From Enterobacterales bacterium (lineage in GTDB: Bacteria; Pseudomonadota; Gammaproteobacteria; Enterobacterales; Succinivibrionaceae): a stretch of DNA of 7,857 bases. Shown piece by piece: positions 6,055-7,857 of the stretch. How positions within the stretch are numbered: position 1 is the first letter of the stretch; the number at the start of each line of letters is the position of its first letter. The stretch is from positions 1 to 7,857 of the forward strand of contig CAAGDP010000031.1 of assembly GCA_900768635.1 (NCBI GenBank), given 5' to 3'. The position numbers were made by a program, and so were the translations under genes. The notes beneath the pieces were generated by a model. It saw only the letters and a program-made list of their open reading frames with translations, did no database searches and had not been told where the DNA came from.

Positions 6055-7026
6055 TCAGGAAGGGATTTTCTTGTGAATATTGGCAATATCATCACTGTAA
6101 TAGCATGGATCATCCGCATGAGGGCGGGTCATAAACCGGCGGTGTACCCACATATATTGCTCCGGAGCTTCATTTATGGCATCTGCCATAATTTTATTAT
6201 ATAAAGACGCATCCTGCTCCATATCTCCGCTGGGGAAATTTTCCAGCTTGGGCAATACCACCAGCTTATACTTTCCTCCGGGGATACGAATAGCATAACT
6301 TGGAATACTCACCACATTTTTTATCCTTCCCAGAGTTGAAGGGGCAGTAACTGTGGGACAATCAGGTACAGCCATAAAAGGAACAAAAACCCTGCTTTGA
6401 GTATGGTAGTCCTGATCGGCGGCATACCATATAGGATATCCCGACTTCAGGGCCTTGATAATACCCTTCAGATCCTTGTGACTTACCATATATTTATTAG
6501 TACGGGTTCTTCCCTTGGTCTGTTCCCTTTCCACTACCGGATTGCTATTAGGTTTATACACCCCGACTCCAGGATGATACATGCCATACATTCTGGCCTG
6601 CATTTCCAAATCCAAAAAATGGCAGGTCAGAACTACCTGACCGCAGGATGCATTATCCATAATATTATTAATGCTTTCCTGAGAAACAACCATATGTTTA
6701 CGGAGTCTCCTGTCAGACCAGTACCAGGCCATTCCGGTTTCAAAAACAGCTCTGCCCATGGAAGAAAAATTCTTATGCAGTAATTTTTTTCTCTCTGCAT
6801 CCGACATCTGGGGATAGCATAGTTCCAGATTGCGAAGAGCTATACGATAGCGTCTGCGCAACAGCAACCGCATAAAAATGCCAAGAATATCACCCAGAAA
6901 ATAAAGAACCGGGAGAGGTAAAATAACAATCAGTCTAAGTATAAAAAAAACCGTTCTGATGGGCAGGTATCTCACATCCCACCAGGCCGGATATTTTTCT
7001 TCAGTTTGATTTTGCGACATGTTCAT
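6055..7026 (-). CDS. lpxL: Lipid A biosynthesis lauroyl acyltransferase (LpxL/HtrB family)
   Basis: 323-residue inner-membrane acyltransferase (family length about 306) that transfers a fatty acyl chain from acyl-ACP to Kdo2-lipid IVA, completing lipid A. A hydrophobic membrane anchor spans roughly residues 24-52 and is followed by a basic RLLLRRRYR patch. The catalytic HX4E motif is HFLDLE (136-141). Downstream, YKPNSNP (157-163), the DLKGIIKALKSG block (185-196), YAADQDY (201-207) and EQYMWVHRRF (289-298) fit LpxL or LpxP much better than LpxM, which has a different HX4D region. LpxL versus cold-specific LpxP cannot be separated here. The start is uncertain: neither ATG 7026 nor the in-frame ATG 7020 has a good ribosome site. 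It lies 45 bp after the SH3 gene and 17 bp before hldE. Confidence 0.93.
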   Translation of the reverse strand: MNMSQNQTEEKYPAWWDVRYLPIRTVFFILRLIVILPLPVLYFLGDILGIFMRLLLRRRYRIALRNLELCYPQMSDAERKKLLHKNFSSMGRAVFETGMAWYWSDRRLRKHMVVSQESINNIMDNASCGQVVLTCHFLDLEMQARMYGMYHPGVGVYKPNSNPVVEREQTKGRTRTNKYMVSHKDLKGIIKALKSGYPIWYAADQDYHTQSRVFVPFMAVPDCPTVTAPSTLGRIKNVVSIPSYAIRIPGGKYKLVVLPKLENFPSGDMEQDASLYNKIMADAINEAPEQYMWVHRRFMTRPHADDPCYYSDDIANIHKKIPS

Positions 7027-7071
7027 CTGAAATCAGTAAAAAACCGATAAATTGCAGTCAGGAAAACAAAA

Positions 7072-7746
7072 TTACCAGATATCTTTGCGACGACGATGAG
7101 GTTTTGGAATGTAAACCAGAATTAGTCCGAGAATTACTCCAATGCCAATTAAGGACGCCCCGACTTTGACCCAGTAAATCTGCTTGTTCCGGTCTGAATT
7201 ATCCACCTGATTAATCAGCTCGGCATTTTCATCTGACAATTTAGAAATTTTGGCTTTCTGATCATCTATGGTTTTACGGGCAGCTGTATTCTCGGCAAGA
7301 AGATTTTCATACTTAGCCTTTAACGCTTTCAATTCTCGTGCCTGTTCGGTATCAATATTAGCAAGCTTATCATTAAGCTCGGCATTGATTCGCTGCAGGT
7401 TTCCCACCTGAACCTTATAACTTTCAGTAGCCTGCAGATTCTTGGTCTCAATCCACTTCTGACGACCTTTCAGATCCTCAATAAGACTGAAACCGTTGCT
7501 TTGATCTAATACCTTAACAGGATCTCCGGCATTAACACTGCCCTTCTGCGCTACCGATGACTTTGGAGCACTCCGCAGATAGTAGTAGCCGTTATCTACC
7601 ACATACATGATTTTCCCTGCTTTAGCCTTACCTTCAGGTTGCTCCTGTTTGGTCTGCTGGCTTGATGCCACTTCATCTGCAGCATACGCTTCCATAGCAA
7701 ATGTAGCCAGGAAAGCAACTGTTGCAAACAATTTAAATAGGTTCAT
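7072..7746 (-). CDS. ygiM: YgiM-type SH3-domain membrane protein
   Basis: 224-residue envelope protein with the TIGR04211/YgiM layout. A Sec signal peptide (1-22) ends AYA before ADEV. A bacterial SH3 domain (about 46-106) includes YYYLRSAPKSS, followed by a long predicted coiled coil (about 107-186) rich in Glu, Lys and Leu. A single membrane helix (about 191-212, VGASLIGIGVILGLILVY) precedes the basic tail IPKPHRRRKDIW, which matches the end of E. coli YgiM. The SH3 and coiled coil should be periplasmic. Function is not established; bacterial SH3 domains often bind peptidoglycan or peptides. The frame extends to a TTG at 7752, but GAGGA lies 6 bases before ATG 7746, which I take as the start. 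It is first in the ygiM-lpxL-hldE operon; E. coli has ygiM-ygiF-glnE-hldE. Confidence 0.9.
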   Translation of the reverse strand: MNLFKLFATVAFLATFAMEAYAADEVASSQQTKQEQPEGKAKAGKIMYVVDNGYYYLRSAPKSSVAQKGSVNAGDPVKVLDQSNGFSLIEDLKGRQKWIETKNLQATESYKVQVGNLQRINAELNDKLANIDTEQARELKALKAKYENLLAENTAARKTIDDQKAKISKLSDENAELINQVDNSDRNKQIYWVKVGASLIGIGVILGLILVYIPKPHRRRKDIW

Positions 7747-7752
7747 GACCAA

Positions 7753-7757
7753 TCCTC
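7753..7757 (-). promoter_or_regulatory. Ribosome binding site deciding the ygiM-like start
   Basis: GAGGA on the minus strand is separated from ATG 7746 by 6 bases. It directly abuts the alternative TTG at 7752, which is too close to be served by it. This supports the 224-residue form. Confidence 0.75.
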
Positions 7758-7824
7758 AGTATTTTGAATATCGATTAAAAGACGACTAGTAAACCGCTAA
7801 TTAGGATCTATAAAAAACTATAAA

Positions 7825-7830
7825 ATTATA
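7825..7830 (-). promoter_or_regulatory. Possible -10 of the ygiM-lpxL-hldE operon
   Basis: A perfect TATAAT reads on the minus strand (7830-7825), about 80 bases before ATG 7746, in a very AT-rich tract. TTGTAA (7850-7845) resembles a -35 but is only 14 bp away, too short for standard spacing; no better match exists before the window ends. The remaining leader (7758-7824) shows no recognisable riboswitch or hairpin. Confidence 0.35.
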
Positions 7831-7857
7831 TAAATAGTTAATAATTACAATCTTTTT

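Noticed and set aside
6397..6783. 128-codon plus-strand frame within lpxL
   Set aside because: Antisense to the LpxL catalytic region; no ribosome site and no recognisable protein.
1..7857. Mobile element, CRISPR array, tRNA/rRNA or defence system
   Set aside because: I found no recurring spacer-repeat structure, terminal repeats with transposase, RNA-gene sequence or toxin-antitoxin/defence motifs; most of the window is housekeeping genes in conserved order.

Overview
The window reads as a chromosomal, moderately AT-rich segment of a Gram-negative gammaproteobacterium. The evidence is gene content: LpxL and bifunctional HldE imply a lipid A/heptose outer membrane, and YqiA, CpdA, NudF, PanE, YajL and a YgiM-type SH3 protein resemble their Enterobacterales/Vibrionales/Aeromonadales counterparts. 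A lineage such as Succinivibrionaceae/Aeromonadales would fit, but that is inference; no rRNA or marker gene is present.

Layout. The left edge (1-117) may hold the end of an unidentified plus-strand gene, followed by a small hairpin. A minus-strand operon then runs nudF (2313-1699), cpdA (1682-858), yqiA (821-219) and ends at a weak terminator-like hairpin near 162-185. It is the E. coli nudF-yqiB-cpdA-yqiA cluster without yqiB and without parE next to yqiA. A roughly 200-bp AT-rich divergent promoter region (2314-2516) with two adjacent palindromes separates it from a plus-strand pair, panE (2517-3425) and yajL (3400-3957), which overlap by 26 bp and keep the E. coli panE-yajL order. Next is a monocistronic plus-strand gene for a 142-residue protein I cannot identify (4096-4524), closed by a strong intrinsic terminator (4550-4586). 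The right half is a second minus-strand operon: ygiM-like SH3 membrane protein (7746-7072), lpxL (7026-6055), hldE (6037-4607).

Function. The right-hand operon serves the cell envelope: LpxL adds a secondary acyl chain to Kdo2-lipid A, and HldE makes activated ADP-heptose precursor for the inner core. The left-hand operon handles nucleotide turnover: NudF hydrolyses ADP-ribose, CpdA hydrolyses cAMP, and YqiA is a small esterase. PanE supplies pantoate for coenzyme A; YajL is a DJ-1-family protein linked to thiol/carbonyl stress.

Nearly everything is conserved housekeeping. I see no mobile element, CRISPR array, tRNA/rRNA, toxin-antitoxin pair or defence system. The most open items are the 142-residue orphan protein, the palindromic divergent regulatory region and the unassigned left edge. 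Two start codons (nudF and ygiM-like) should be placed downstream of the longest open frame, because good Shine-Dalgarno sequences sit in front of the internal ATGs.
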